Under the pieces are notes generated by a model. That model had not been told where the DNA came from. It worked only from the letters and a program-made list of their open reading frames with translations, and ran no database searches. The translations under genes and the position numbers were made by a program. Shown one piece after another: positions 19,595 through 32,534 of a DNA stretch of 64,000 bases; position 1 is the stretch's first letter, and every line of letters begins with the position of its first letter. This DNA comes from Prionace glauca (Eukaryota > Chordata > Chondrichthyes > Carcharhiniformes > Carcharhinidae), in contig CM075740.1 of the NCBI GenBank assembly GCA_037974335.1, forward strand, positions 13,475,071-13,539,070, in the 5' to 3' direction.

Positions 19595-21186
19595 AAGACA
19601 TCACAAATGTGCCCATGCTCAATGATCAGTGAAAAAGATAAGGCTAAAGGCTTCGCAGCAATCTTCTGTCACATGTTGCGAAGTGAAAGATCCATCATGG
19701 TCTTCTAAAGAAATGGTCAACATCGCGGATTTCAAGCTTCAGCCAATTCAATTCTCTCCACGTGATACGAGAAATGTCCGAACGCGTTGGAAATTGCAAA
19801 GGTTTTGGGCCCTAGCAATATTCTGTCCACTGCCCTGAAGACTTGTGCTCCAGACCATGCGGCCCCGTCAGTCAAGTTGTTTCAGTACATCTACAACATT
19901 GGCATCTACCCGTCATTGCAGAACATTGCCCAGTTATGTCCTCTATGCAAAAAGAAGGACATCTCCAACCTTATTCATCAGCCATCAGGCCACTCCAGAT
20001 CATCAGCACGTTGATGGAAGGGGTCATTAACAGCGCAATCAAACTGCAGGAACTTAGCAGGAACCTACTCACTGACACATAGTTTGGATTCCGCTAGTCA
20101 CTCGGCGCCTGACTTCATTACAGCCTTGGGTCAAACATGGACAAGAGTAATTGAACGTCAGATGTGAAGTGACTGCCTTTGACGTCAAGGCAGCACGGGT
20201 GGAATTAAGGAGCTCGAGGAATAATGGAGGCAATTGGAATCAGAGGGAACAAGCTACGCTGGCTGAGTCATACCTGCACAGAGGAAGAGTCTTGCTGTGG
20301 TTGGAGTTCCATCCACTCATTTGCATATTTCTCAAGATGGTATCCTTGGAGTTTCTCAAAATGGTATCCTCTGCCCAACTATCTTCAGCTGCTCGATCAG
20401 TAACGTTCACATGCTGTGCAAGACCATTCCCGCATCCTCAGAGACTGAAGCCGTCCATGTCCAAATGCAGTTCGTCCGGGGCAATATCCATGCTTGGGTT
20501 GGCAAGTGGCAAGTATCCTTCGGGACAAAGTAGTGCCAGGAAATGACCATCTCCAACAACTAATCATTGTCTCTTGACATTCAACGGTAATGCCGCCACT
20601 GTCGACTTCCTAAGGCCGACCATTGACCAGAAACTGAACTGGTCTTGATATTTAAATATGGTGGCTACAAGAGCAGGTCAGAGGGCATGAATCCTGTGGC
20701 AAGTGTCTCACTTCCTTACTCCCAAGCCTGTGCACCATCTACGCGAGGCACAAGTCAGGAGTGTGATGGAATATTTGCACTAGCCAGGAGAGTGCAACTT
20801 TTATAACTTTCAAGAAGCTCACACCATCCAGGAGAAAACTTGACTGGCACCTCTTCCACAAACTGCCTCCGTCACGATGAACAGTGGCAGCAGTGGGTAC
20901 CATCTGCACGATGCACTGCAAAAACCCATCCAATATCCATGGGCAACACCTTACAAAATCTCACCTCTACCGTCGAGAAGTACAAGGGAAGCAGGTAGAT
21001 AGGAACACCACCACCTTAGCGCTCTCCTCCAAGTCATTCGCAATCTGACCTGGGGATATATCGCTTACTTAGACCACAGGGACTGCGCTGATTCAACAAA
21101 GCAGTTCACCACCATCATCTCGAGGGTAATTAGCGGTGAGGAATAAATGCTAGTCTAGCCCGCGATTCCCACATCCCATAAAAAAT
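19595..21186 (+). mobile_element. Decayed LINE, RT to 3' end, unit 1
   Basis: Plus-strand relic of a LINE family common in fish and sharks, outside the CR1 subfamily of sites A-D. In order: LKTCAPDHAAPSVKLFQYIY with YPSL and IAQLCPLCKKKD (about 19836-19970), IISTLMEGVINSAIK (19995-20039), LTDT then FGF (about 20067-20090), a remnant of the GVPQGS part near 20340-20390, TIDQKLNW (20618-20642), ATRAGQR, and the 3' end ATAAATGCTAGTCTAG (about 21143-21158) with CCCACATCCCATAAAAAATG. Many stops and shifts. It keeps 243 bp (20276-20518) that units 2 and 3 lost. Confidence 0.75.
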
Positions 21187-21300
21187 GCAGAATTCGATAG
21201 ATTTCTGATTGAAACGGGGTCCAAAGAGCATAGGGGTGGACCGAATGTGCAGTCGACCCCACGATCTCATCAGCCACGACCTTCGGCCTGATCTTCGTTT
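21187..21300 (+). mobile_element. CR1-like 3' tail fragment, unit 1
   Basis: GATAGATTTCTGATTGAAAC, GTCCAAAGAGCATAGGGGTG and TCATCAGCCACGACCTTC match in order the last codons and 3' region of CR1-type elements. Copies at 40007-40120 and 56253-56365. Confidence 0.55.
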
Positions 21301-21740
21301 CAGTTCATGTGATGATATGAAACCTGTTCGCGCCTTTTTGTCTATTTTTATCCTATCAAATTTCTGAACCTTCGGATCATTAATGTGGCGCTGGCAGCAT
21401 TATCTTTGGTGAATGACGCAGGAAAGAAAGTGATAGTAACACATTTAGTGGCACTGGGTTCTTACTGCTTCTAATCATTCGGATTTTCTGATATTATGGA
21501 TATTCACCATTAAAAAGGGAAACTCATGAAACATCCAAATTAATTGACAATACCTAATGAGAGTATTCTGTAAACGATTTTCATCTGGGAATCCCTATTT
21601 TCCAAGTGTCCACGTATTTTGCCAAGAATTGACATTTTGAGATATTTCTCGCCCCATATACACTTCATGTAATTACACGGTCCTTGGTCTATCAAATGCA
21701 ATATTGCCATCTGCCGGTTCAGCCGCATAACACGCACAGG
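21301..21740. other. Unassigned flank before the 153-bp repeat (also 40121-40560, 56366-56803)
   Basis: Nothing recognised on either strand. Confidence 0.5.
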
Positions 21741-22050
21741 TTCATTGGGATTCGGTTTCGACGTCTTTCATCTGTTGTGCATAGTCCAATAGAAAGCAGG
21801 GAGAATTAAATGACAATTATGACATAAAATTTAGGATAAATTCGGGAGATCTGATAGCACTTTCGAAGAGAGAAACACAATTTCTGCATAAGGTTCGTTG
21901 GGATTCCTTTTAGACTTCTTTCTTCAATTGTACATAGTCCAGCAGAAAGCAGGAAGAATAAAATGACAATTATAACGTAAAATATAAGATAAATTCGGGA
22001 GATCTGGTAGGACGTGGGAAGAGAGAAACACAATTTCTGTAGAAGGGTTA
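21741..22050. repeat. Two-copy tandem repeat, 153-bp period, at the unit 1/2 border
   Basis: Two diverged direct copies: CATAGTCC is at 21780 and 21933, and each is followed by GAAAGCAGG, ATGACAATTAT, ATAAATTCGGGAGATCTG and GAGAGAAACACAATTTCTG. The window start (1-60) is the end of such a second copy. Also at 40561-40870 and 56804-57120. Confidence 0.85.
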
Positions 22051-22239
22051 TTCGCACTGTTGTGTTCGGCGAAACAGTGTTCAGTCTCTAGTAAATTAAG
22101 CTTAAATCCGATCCGTGCGTTTATGATGCATTTCAAACGCTTCGAAGACAGGTGCATGCCCAGCCTCAAACAAGGGAGCAGGAACTAACACTGTAAACCG
22201 TGCCGGGCGCCAAAGACTGGCGACTAATTGCCGGATGAG

Positions 22240-22470
22240 TATTGCAGAGCCCTGGAACAAGCAATGATGCTAAATCCCATCATGGTGTCTAGCAATAAAT
22301 CTTGAACAAAATCAGCTATTATCATGTTAACCATGAAACTACTGAATTGCTGAAGAAAAACATTCGCTTCATTAACATCATTCCCGGCAGGAAATCTGGC
22401 ATCCTTACTGAGTACATATGTGACTCCATCGCGAAAAAATGAAGTCTGAGGACACGTACCAACCAAGTAA
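22240..22470 (+). mobile_element. Decayed SINE-like repeat, unit 2
   Basis: Copy of the 240-470 repeat carried by the unit duplication, with the same order of motifs. Confidence 0.5.
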
Positions 22471-22994
22471 GGAACACCTTCTTTCCTGCTGCCCTCGGAT
22501 TTTTGAATGGACCTAACTCGCATTAAGTTGATGTTTCTCCACACCCGAGATGTGACTGTTACACTACATTCTGCACTCTCTCCTTTCCTTCTCTATGAAC
22601 GGTATGCTTTGTCGGTAAAACGTGTAAGAAAGCATACTTGTCACTGTATACTATTATATAAAACAGTGAGAAATCAAATCAAATCAAAAACATTTGTGCT
22701 ATTAGAAAACATGTGCACAATACATGACCAGCTATATTGGTTAGCAGTGGTATTGATGATGAACCTCCTGACCAGATTGGTTTACGTGTTACAGAAAAGC
22801 CCGTTCACCTGAACTCGTTCCAAAAGCAGCAGTGAAGTAAGGCCAAAGCGGCATTGGCGCAAGATTTGGTTTCATTTCCGGAGGTATTTACAGATGAGAG
22901 GCCAGGAGTGAAGGAGTTTGGGGGAAGAAGAGGCGAATATCAGAGCGTATGTAAAACGTAGCAGAAAGCAAGAACATACCTGGTACCATACTGA

Positions 22995-23800
22995 AAACAT
23001 ACCATTATTTATATATATTGTAAAGAGTTGAGGCCACAGCACTGATCACTGTAGCACATCACTCCCGATATCGTGCGAATCACAAAATTGTCCCGTTTTC
23101 CTATTCTCTACTTCCTGTTCGCTCGCAAATTTTCTGCCCATGCTCCCACACGATAAACTCTCATTTTCCGCAATAGTCTTTGCTGTGACATCTTATCAAA
23201 TCCTTACTGGAAAACACAATATATCCACCTGTTCCCCTTTATCCACAACACGTCACTTCTTCAAATCACTCCAGTAAATTGATTGAACATGACTTCCCTT
23301 TGACAAAACTGAGTTGGCTCTATTTGATTATCGTGTTTTACTTATGTGCCCTGCTATCAAATCTTAATAACAGCTGCTAACAATTTCCTTATATGTCACA
23401 TGATCAGCTAACTGGTGTTGTTGAGCTAACATATGTTGTTTCCTGCTCTCGGACGTTTTTTTCCGATTGCATTAAGGTACTACCGTCGCTTTTCCCAAAC
23501 TAACGAACACTTCCCAGAATCTGGGGATTTTTGGAAGATTACAACCAGCCTATCAATCGTCTCATTTGTCAGTTCTTTTAAGACCTTCGGTGAAAGCCAT
23601 CAGGATCTGAGGACTTAGCAACCGACATCTTCAACAACGTTCTTAATGTCATTCTAATTTCCTGCTCTACAGCTACTTCTACGGTACAACTTGTATCCTC
23701 TATAATGAAGACTAAAGCAAAATGCCTATCTCTTCATCTGCAATCTTTCTGTTCGTCACAGATTCCCCAGACTCAATTTCTATGGAACTGTCGCCCACAC
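22995..23800 (-). mobile_element. Decayed CR1-like LINE, reverse-transcriptase part, unit 2
   Basis: Copy of the 1010-1800 element, duplicated with the unit. Confidence 0.65.
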
Positions 23801-24717
23801 TTTGAAGTTTTTTTATCGTTTAATTTTATAGTTTGAAACTGATGTGTTCGTGGCACGAGTAGGCGTACATTAACACCGCAATAAAATTATTGTCAAATCC
23901 CCAAGTCGCTACACGCTGGCATCTGTTTGGGTACACTAAGGGAGAATTCGCAATGGTAAGCACTGTGCCAAAATGCCAAAGGCAAGAAGTAACTAAAATC
24001 CCCCAGAATATTCGGGAAACAAATCAGCTGGCCTGGAAGCACCTGTGGAGACAGATACAAAGTGAAAATTGCGTCTCCAAAGGTGTCAGATGAAAATATG
24101 AGCAATGAGTTTTGTTGATCTGAATTTCACTGGAAGAGCACAGGAAACGGAGCCAATTCTAACTTCAGGATGATGATCTGATAGATTAATGAAACCGATG
24201 CCTGCATGAAATGCTAATCGAGCTCTGGAGCGCGATTACTTGGATATCTCTTTCAATAATTGTAGTGCGGACAGGATGAAGCACTTGACTAATTCTCAAT
24301 AGGTCACTTAAGAGCCTCAATAGGCTCAAAGGGGCCCTCGCCGCGCAACGAATTTATTCTTCCCAGTAGTTGGAGGAGATTTCTGATCATCACAAGAGAA
24401 ATGTTCAGTGAGGCGATGGTGAGATAGAGCTACGTGCGTTCAGAGTGCATAAAAAGCCTGATGTGCTTTCAGATGACGCCGATAAGGGGGAACATGTGGA
24501 TGCGAAAAAGAATGTGGCCAGGGACATATTGTTGAGTTGCTTGCATGGGAGCAGGAAGTGAAGCCATTGCAGACAAATCTGTGGATATTATCTGACAAAT
24601 AATAATGGAACCAGATCATGAGAACAGATCCAAGCAACTGATTAAAGATGGAGAATTGTTGGATCGTGTGTGGGATCGTGTCAAAGACCGACGCCAATGC
24701 AAAAAGAACAAGCAGTA

Positions 24718-25018
24718 GGGCGTCACGGTTGTTAGGACTTCTGCCTCACAGCGCCAAAAACCCGGTTTCGATGCCCGGCTTGGGTCACAGTCTGCACGTT
24801 CTTCCCGTATCTGTGTGGGTGCTCCGCTGCCTCCCATAGTCCGAAAGATGGGTTGATTAGGTGCTTTGGCGATGCTAAATTGTACCCGTCCAGGTGCCGG
24901 GGTGTGGGGACTCGGAAATGCTCACAGTAACTTCATTACAGTAATTGCAGTTTGGATTACAACCGATAGCTGTAAGCCTACTTGTGACAATAATAAAGAA
25001 ACTGCAAAAAAAACCTTT
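24718..25018 (+). mobile_element. tRNA-derived SINE, unit 2
   Basis: Copy of the 2720-3030 SINE, with a 10-bp loss shared with unit 4. Confidence 0.8.
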
Positions 25019-25278
25019 AAAACTGAGAAAAACAGTCAGTTTGCTATCGGTGTAGTTGAATAGAATGTAACTTTGATAAGGGACACATCAGTATTATGGC
25101 AGAAGCAGAAACGCGATTGTGGGGATTCAATGCTGGAATTGTTGGAACATGATTATGGATTTGGGGTTGGTAATATCTTCAAGTAGTTTAGAGAGGAAAT
25201 GTTAACTGAAAATTTGTAGTATCTCACAAGCAAAGAGGATCGAGGCTTGTTTCAAGGAGAAGTTTTATTGTAATCGGT

Positions 25279-26198
25279 CTGATGACACCAAGATTGTGGG
25301 AAAGGCAAATTGTGAGGAGGGTCTGGAGAGTCTGCAGAAGGATCTAGATAGGCTGGCGAATGGGCCAGGAAATGGCAAATGGAATTTAATGTTGGCAAGT
25401 GTGAGGTGGTCCACTTTGGTAGGAGGAATGGTAGGAAGGACTATTACTTACGTGGCGAAAAACTGCAGCAGGCGACGGTGCAGAGGGACCTCGGGGTCCT
25501 TGTGCATGAGTCGCAAAAACCCAGCTTGCAGGTGCAGCAGGTGGTCAGGAAGGCGAATGGGATGCTGGCCTTCATAGCGAGGGGGATTGAATATAAAAGT
25601 AGCGAGGTCTTGCTGCAGCTGTATAGGGCATTGATGAGGCCGCAGCTGAAGTACTGTGTGCAGTTTTGGGCGCCGCACCTGCGCAAGGATATTTTGGCCC
25701 TGGAGGGAGTGCAGAGGAGGTTTACTAGGCTGATACCGGAGTTGAGGGGATTGAGCTATGAGGAGAGGCTGAATAAACTAGGCTTGTACTCGTTAGAGTT
25801 TAGAAGAAAGAGGGGAGATCTCATTGAGACGTATAAGATGATGAATGGGATGGATAGGATAGAGGTGGAGAGACTCTTCCCGCTCAAAAAAGACAGTAGG
25901 ACTAGGGGGCACAGCCCCAAGGTAAAGGGGAGGCGGTTTAGAACAGAGTTGAGGAGGAACTTCTTCACTCAAAGGGTGGTGAATCTCTGGAATTCTCTGC
26001 CCGTTGAAGTGTTGGAGGCTGCCTCGCTAAATATTTTTAAGAAACGGGTTGATGGGTTTTTGATAAGAGAGGGGATTAAGGGTTCTGGGGAGAGGGCGGG
26101 AAGGTGGAGCTGAGTCACGACAGATCAGCCATGATCTTATTGAATGGCGGGGCAGGCTCGAAGGGCCAGATGGCCTACTCCTGCTCCTATTTCTTATG
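25279..26198 (+). mobile_element. 5'-truncated CR1-like LINE fragment, site A, unit 2
   Basis: Same LINE subfamily as 4171-8550, opposite orientation, beginning just within the FADD motif of ORF2 and ending in TTCTTATG at 26191-26198. A 244-codon stretch of ORF2 3' end (25379-26113) is still open and ends GERAGRWS. In unit 1 the target reads ATCGGTTTGAAAGTAAGAAC (about 3291-3310). Here about 7 bp of target (TTGAAAG) is gone, so insertion came with a small deletion and not a duplication. The same insertion is in unit 4. Confidence 0.92.
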
Positions 26199-26444
26199 TA
26201 AGAACAGTATCTGAGGAGAGATAGCGGTTAGTGACATCAATGAAAGTGGGGACAAAAAAACAACATGGGTCTAATGTATAAAATGAGTTATGACCGAAAT
26301 GAGGGGATATCTGAGAAAAACATCCGAGTCAACTATGATGCATGTGAAGCAGTGTTTCTTCATTTCATTCCGAAATAACTTCCCTCGATCAAAAGTGTAT
26401 TCCCTATTTTTTCAGGATTGTATTATTGGAGCAAAAAGAAAATA

Positions 26445-27035
26445 AAATTGCCTCATAGGAACAGTCCTTCGGTCCTCCAAGCCTGCACCGACCATGCTAC
26501 TCGACTTATCTAAAACCCCCTACCCTCCAGGGACATTATCCCTCTAATCCCGTTCTATCCATGTGTTTGACAAGACGCTTCGTAAAAGTTACTATTGTAT
26601 CTGCTTCCCTTACATCCCGGAACAACGAGTTCCAGGCACCCATCACCCTTTGTGTGAAAATTCTGCCTCGTACATCTCCTTTAAACATTGCCGGTCGAAT
26701 TTTAAACATGTGTCCTCTAGTAATTGACTCTTCCACCCTGGGAAAAGGCATCTGATGATCCGCGCTGTCCACGCCCCTCTTACTCTTCTATCAGGTCATC
26801 CCTCAACCTCCGTCTTTCCAGTGAGAACAAACCAAGTTTCGCAAAGCTGTCCTCACAGCTCATGCGCTCCATACCAGGCAACATCCTGGGAAATTTTTTG
26901 TACCCTCTCCAAAGACTCCATGTCGTTCTGGTAGTGTGGCGACCAGAATTGAACACGATATTTCAAGTGTGGCCTAACTAAGGTTCTATAAATCCGCAAC
27001 GTGACTTGCCCATTTTTAAACCCAATGCGGGTTAG
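26445..27035 (-). mobile_element. Old CR1-like LINE 3' end, unit 2
   Basis: Copy of the 3585-4170 element. It runs straight into the SINE at 27036, showing the arrangement before the site D insertion of unit 1. Like unit 4 it has extra bases (CACAGCT) near 26853 that unit 1 lacks. Confidence 0.75.
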
Positions 27036-27205
27036 TTCCATTGGCCATGCTTAAAATAGCCTCTTTGTGTCCTGGGATGGGTAGGTTAGAGAGACTAGTG
27101 GGTAAAATATGTAGGGATATAGGGGTGGGGCCTGGGTGGGATTGCGGTTGGTGCAGACTGGATGGACGGAATGGCCTCCTTCTGTGCTGCAGGATTTCCG
27201 TGATG
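27036..27205 (+). mobile_element. SINE 3' portion, unit 2
   Basis: Copy of 8551-8720, contiguous with the old LINE 3' end on its left. Confidence 0.75.
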
Positions 27206-28462
27206 TGATAAATGATCCTCAGGAATCTATATTGTCTTATTCAGCCAAGCAGAGAACAAATCCTTCTACTTTCTCCTGCCCACAGCAAATTCCCGACCTA
27301 TACATTCCAATAAATTATTTATTCGTTCTGTCGCTGCCTCTCTTTTATGCCTTACTGTTTCAGACTAGCTCACACTTGGAAATCTTTCTCTGTGTTACCG
27401 TATCACACCTTTTCCTAAGATTAAAGCCGCCTATTACACCTCCGCATCCTCTCCTCAGCGAAAACAGCCCAACATATTCATTTCCCTGATAGGTACATAG
27501 TCCCAATTCTAGTAAAAATCTGGCAAATATTTTCTCCACTTTCTCATATCCTACAAGATCATTTTTGAAGTATGTAGACCATAGATGAGTACAATTCTAT
27601 AAAAGTCTACTAAATCCCCGAATGTTTTCTTTTGCTCTTCTGTAAGTGCACCAGTACCCTTTTTTACACTTTTTACCAACTGTGCAACTTCTTTCTGCTT
27701 TTAACAATTTATGTCTTGCAAGCCCAAATCTAACTGAAGAAATAAAACAACGATGTATCAAAGGGGTGTCCTATCGACTTTGTTATTCGTGTGAATAGGA
27801 ATTATATTAAAAAAACAGACTTGGTCCTGAACTGGTTTGAGTCACTGAAAATGCATTTGGGTGACTTGTTAGTAAAGCGCCTGCTTCAGTGTAATCATTA
27901 CAGGCGAATTAAAATAATCGGCGAGCTTACTAAAAAATGACCTGCAGTATCAGAACTTGCAGTGCATCTGGTTTATTAAAAAATAGGACAGTGGCAGTGT
28001 TTGCCCTGAATTTTTGGAACCAGGAGGTTAAGAACTGTCTGCCCTTTAATGTATTTTTGTAATCTGTATTCGCAGTTCTGCCCTTTCATCACAATACCAG
28101 AATGTAACTCAGTCCATTAAAAAATATTGCAATATTACTTCAATTTAATGTCATCCATCGTCTCCTTGTTGCGCCTGGATGTCACTGCTTTAAATAAAAT
28201 ATGCAGAATATCACAATGATATAATCTCACTATTTCATTCCTTTTAGAATGTTGCCATTGATTGTTTTTCAGGGGAAGAGAGATATTAACAGAACATTAG
28301 TCGTGATAACGGTATAATGATTTTATTACTCAGCGGTATCAATGTCATTACACTGAAGCTTTGATCCATTCAGAGTGAACACAGTTAAATTGAAATTAGG
28401 GGAATCAGCCGATCTGCTACAAACTGTGATGAACTGTTTGAAATGTTCCACTATTTGCCGAC

Positions 28463-28468
28463 TTTATT
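28463..28468 (-). terminator. Light chain gene 2 polyadenylation signal
   Basis: AATAAA on the coding strand, about 54 nt past the stop codon of the C exon, at the position conserved in all units. Confidence 0.7.
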
Positions 28469-28521
28469 TAGAAATGAAACTTTACTGACGGCAAATTACA
28501 AAAACGCTTTCGATGCATGAA

Positions 28522-28844
28522 TCACATACAGCTGGATCTGGAGATGCTTGTTTGAAGCGGGTTTGCTTGAGTCTCGTGTTTAACCAGACAGGAGTAAAGC
28601 TCGTGTGAGTTCCACTCTGAGGCTGACAGAGTCAGATAACTGCTCACACTGAACGTGTTGTCCGCCTCCTGCTGGATCCGACTGGTCTCAACCCCATTCC
28701 CTCTGACGCTGCCATCGACAGTCCATTCAATCTCCGCAGCTCCTGGGTTAAAACCGCTCACCAAACACACCAGGGTCGCCATGTTCTTCGCTGTGATTTG
28801 ATCCGATGAAGGCGGAAGGAGAGACACAGTGGGGCTCCGTGGAC
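28522..28844 (-). CDS. Ig light chain gene 2, constant (C) exon
   Basis: C1-set light-chain constant domain, 323 nt, same acceptor, Cys pair, Trp and SRSSCM end as in gene 1, TGA stop. Its translated sequence is identical to that of unit 3 as far as can be read by eye. The VJ-C intron is 4577 bp. Confidence 0.95.
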
Positions 28845-30204
28845 CTGGAAAGTAGAGACAAGGATCGCACATCCATTAAAAATCAGCATTAATGACTGAT
28901 TATTATTCCACCTTCTTCAAATTGTTTTTTTAAGTCGGTATTATTCTACAGGAATGTATAGATTTTATACATTGGAATCTTACTGATGCCAAATGCAAAA
29001 AGGCCGGGACTCTGTTTCCAGAACATATACAACCTGAGAAGGCTTTTCTTTTTTCCCTGAAAGGACAGGAACATACAAATAAAATCTGATCTAAAGGAAA
29101 TAGTGGAGTTTGCTTCTGTCACCAGTTATTTCTCTGACGCAAGTCCTACATACTGGACTGATATTTGGGTTTGTGAACATTCTTCGCCACGGCTTCACAC
29201 CGTGTCCCGCCCAGACCAACAGTGACGATGTACCGTAAATCTTAACAAATATCTCCCTGTCGCAATAGAAATGTTTGGAGACATTTTTTCGGAGTGGAGT
29301 GTCACAAACGATTTGTTGCAGCTCAGAGGAAGAGTTTCTAATAAATTTTGTAAACAATTCTAATATATAACAACATAACTTAATAACACCCTCAAAAGGC
29401 CTGTAATAAATCAAACATGTCCTCATTATCTCACACACCTTGTCGTGAAAGCAGATGGACTGTGAGATCTTTCTGTGCTTCGGTAGGGAGCCATGATTCT
29501 GACATTGGAAGAATGATTCTACTTCACAAATACTTAATTGTGAGGATGTTCTGAGGCCGTGGTCGGCGCTAAGTCAATGCAGGTTTGCATTTTCGTTCCT
29601 TTGACATTAGTCGATATTCATAAAGCTGAAAGGGCGTTGTATCAGTATCTTGTCTCTTTAAGTAACCATTTACCGCTTAAGTTACCATCTATCACAGTCA
29701 ATGGGGAAACGCTCAGTAAATACGTTAATATATTGTAAGGCTTCGAAGAAAGGGTTCCGATATGAATATCCATTTCAAACTAAAAGTATCAGGCTAACCT
29801 TTTACAATTCGCCCTGACATTGAGATATTGTGTCGCCACAACAGCAATATGGGTTTTGTCGCTGTCAGTAAAAAATCGATTGTCTTTGGAGCTAGAAATT
29901 CGTCTTATATTTTTGTTGGAATGGAATTTGCATGTTGAAACTGAGTCGGCAGACAAATGCCGCAAGCCCTTATTTCAAAACTGGTATCTTCTTCCTGCGC
30001 CCCCGAGAGTTTCGTTGGATCAACTCAAATGTTTGCACCGATGAGCGAGTGTGAAGACCGAGTTCTATTTAGCGGACTTAAGTGAATTATTTTTACAGCG
30101 GCATTTTCACCAGATCTGATTTCTTAAAGTAACAACTCAAATATTCAAAAGCATTTTTTCCCTTTTTGCCTCATGCTGGTCCATTTCACCGTAATATCAC
30201 CCAG

Positions 30205-31385
30205 TAAGCAAATGACTTGAAGAAGCAAGTAATAAAAAAGGGAAAGTAAGATTGAGAAGGGAAGAGACCCTGACCACAGCTTTCCAATCGGGCCCGCAGC
30301 AGGTTTGACTCTCCAAGGCAGGAAGAGAGATGAAATTGTCAAAGGGCGAAAGGTGGGTGGCATAATTATAGACCAGTGAACCTAACCTCACTGAAGGGAG
30401 AACCAATGGAATAAACGCGGTATAATCAAATATAGCGATCACGGCTTTGCTGCCGGGAAATCTCACCCCAAAGCGTTAATTGGTATTTTTGAGCAGGTAG
30501 CATGAAGCGGTGAATTACGGCAATATTTTTGGTATAGTCTGCATGGATTTTAGCAAGGCTCTTGTTAACTTCACACATAGAATGAACAGATTGAATCCGA
30601 AATTGGCTCAGAGGCAGGGAACAAAGGGTCCGTATATCAATGAGTGCCTGTATGATTGTTCTTCGATGACACAAATTTGGCAGTGTGGTTGCGAACAAGA
30701 AAGCTGGATAATGCAGGAAGACAATGGACTGGTTAGGTTAGTGCACCGGCGACAAATGGAATTAAATGCCGAAAAGTGTGAGGAACCGCACTTCAGGAAG
30801 ACCAACAAGACAAGCGAGTACACTGTACAGATGGGAAAATGCCGAGAAATGTAGAGAAAATTAGTGAACAGAAAACGCAGGTCCACAGATTCTGAAGGCG
30901 GCTGAGCAACTGGATATGGTAGCAAAGAAGGCATAGGAGGCATTTACATTTATAAGCTGAGGTAGAGATTGTTAGAACTTTGAGGTTATGCTGAAACTGC
31001 TGGAAAGACGCATAGGAAAAATGATAATTGTACGAGAACGAGTACAGGAAAATCTAGAGGGATGTCGGCTGGAATGGAATATTTAGTTATAAGTAAGTAT
31101 TGAATTGTCCTTTTTCTTCGGAACAGACGAGGCTGAACGTAAATCCATTTGAAGGCATAATATTCTGAGGTGTCTGGGCAGAATGGATCGGAAAACAGTA
31201 TTGCCAATGGTTGAGGGGTCGATAAGAACAGAACGTGGATTTGTCGTTAGAAGTAGAAGGTTTAGCGGAGATTGGAAGGGAATAGTTTCACCCAGAGGGA
31301 TGTGGAACCTACTGCCGGAGAGGCTGTTATTGGCAAATTAATGGTCAATTAAACGAACATAGAATGTGTAATTTAAAGGCTAATG
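30205..31385 (+). mobile_element. Decayed CR1-like LINE in VJ-C intron, unit 2
   Basis: Copy of the 11950-13130 element, same broken ORF2 order. Confidence 0.7.
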
Positions 31386-31504
31386 AATAAATGTTAGATT
31401 GTTCCTTGTGAACCAGTGCAGACACGATTGGCCAAGTAGAATGCAACAATTTTGCAAAGATATACCATTCTATGATTCTGCGAATATATTATATTGCTTT
31501 TCTC

Positions 31505-31880
31505 CCTCATTGACGCACAGGCGCTACAGTGTGGATATCTATAAGGTACACTGCCGGAACTCCGACAACAGCTTCCAAACCAGTCATGTCTTCCACTGGA
31601 CCAACACACGGGCACCAAATGCACGGCTACAACACCAGATGGTAAATCCCCAACAAGCCACAGAGCATTCCAAAGTAGAACTGTACCGCCTTTCCTTCAC
31701 TGTCGCCTGGCCAAAATCTCTTAACTCCCTTCCTAACAGCTCTGCGGTGTACCTATGACACTTGGATGACATTGGTTTGAGAATGCGGCTTGCCACCACT
31801 TTATCCATGGATATTAGGCGGGGTGGGGGGATGGGGTTGGTGCAATGAATGTTACCCTTCTGATCACATCCCATCAGTCA
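31505..31880 (+). mobile_element. LINE 3' end fragment in VJ-C intron, unit 2
   Basis: Copy of the 13255-13625 fragment. Confidence 0.65.
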
Positions 31881-32043
31881 AATAATATTGGCAGTAATCT
31901 CCATCTTTTGTTCTATTACTACTGACAGTCACAGAACCAACAACAATCTGAACGAGTCCACAATAATACTCAAAAACCTGACCACCTTATTCCGGGACAT
32001 TCCAAAACAGGTTGAATGGGAAGAAAATGAATCATAATTTCCG

Positions 32044-32534
32044 AAGAACATAAGAACATAAGAACATAAGAAATAGGAGCAGGAGTAGGCCATCTGGCCC
32101 TTCGAGCCTGCCCCGCCATTCAATAAGATCATGGCTGATCTGTCGTGGCTCAGCTCCACCTTCCCGCCCTCTTCCCATAACCTTTAATCCCTTCTCTTAT
32201 CAAAAACCCATCAACCCGTTTCTTAAACATATTTAGCGAGGTAGCCTCCACCACTTCAACGGGCAGAGAATTCCAGAGATTCACCACCCTTTGAGTGAAG
32301 AAGTTCCTCCTCAACTCTGTTCTAAACCGCCTCCCCTTTACCTTGAGGCTGTGCCCCCTAGTCCTACTGTCTTTTTTGAGCGGGAAGAGTCTCTCCATCT
32401 CTATCCTATCCATCCCATTCATCATCTTATACGTCTCAATGAGATCTCCCCTCATTCTTCTAAACTCTAACGAGTACAAGCCTAATTTATTCAGCCTCTC
32501 CTCATAGCTCAATCCCCTCAACTCCGGTATCAGC
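32044..32534 (-). mobile_element. 5'-truncated CR1-like LINE fragment, site B, unit 2
   Basis: Same insertion as 13786-14268, in the VJ-C intron of gene 2, with identical edges but one more copy of the 8-bp tail repeat. A 123-codon ORF2 piece (32150-32521) is open. Confidence 0.92.

Larger units (their letters stand above)
1..21999. repeat. Tandem light-chain repeat unit 1
   Basis: First copy of the large tandem unit. Its opening bases reappear at 22000, 40822 and 57065, and gene, intron and flanking repeats follow in the same order each time. The unit carries one complete light-chain gene on the minus strand (10037-15692). It is the longest unit because a 4.38-kb LINE (4171-8550) sits in it alone. 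It lacks the site A and site C LINE fragments and a 253-bp segment present in units 2 and 3. It keeps about 243 bp (20276-20518) that units 2 and 3 have lost. The unit boundary is arbitrary, set by where the window begins. Confidence 0.9.

Noticed and set aside
20318-20330. Further octamer (ATTTGCAT) in unit 1 near 20320
   Set aside because: It lies in a decayed LINE stretch missing from units 2 and 3 and far from the gene, so it is probably fortuitous.
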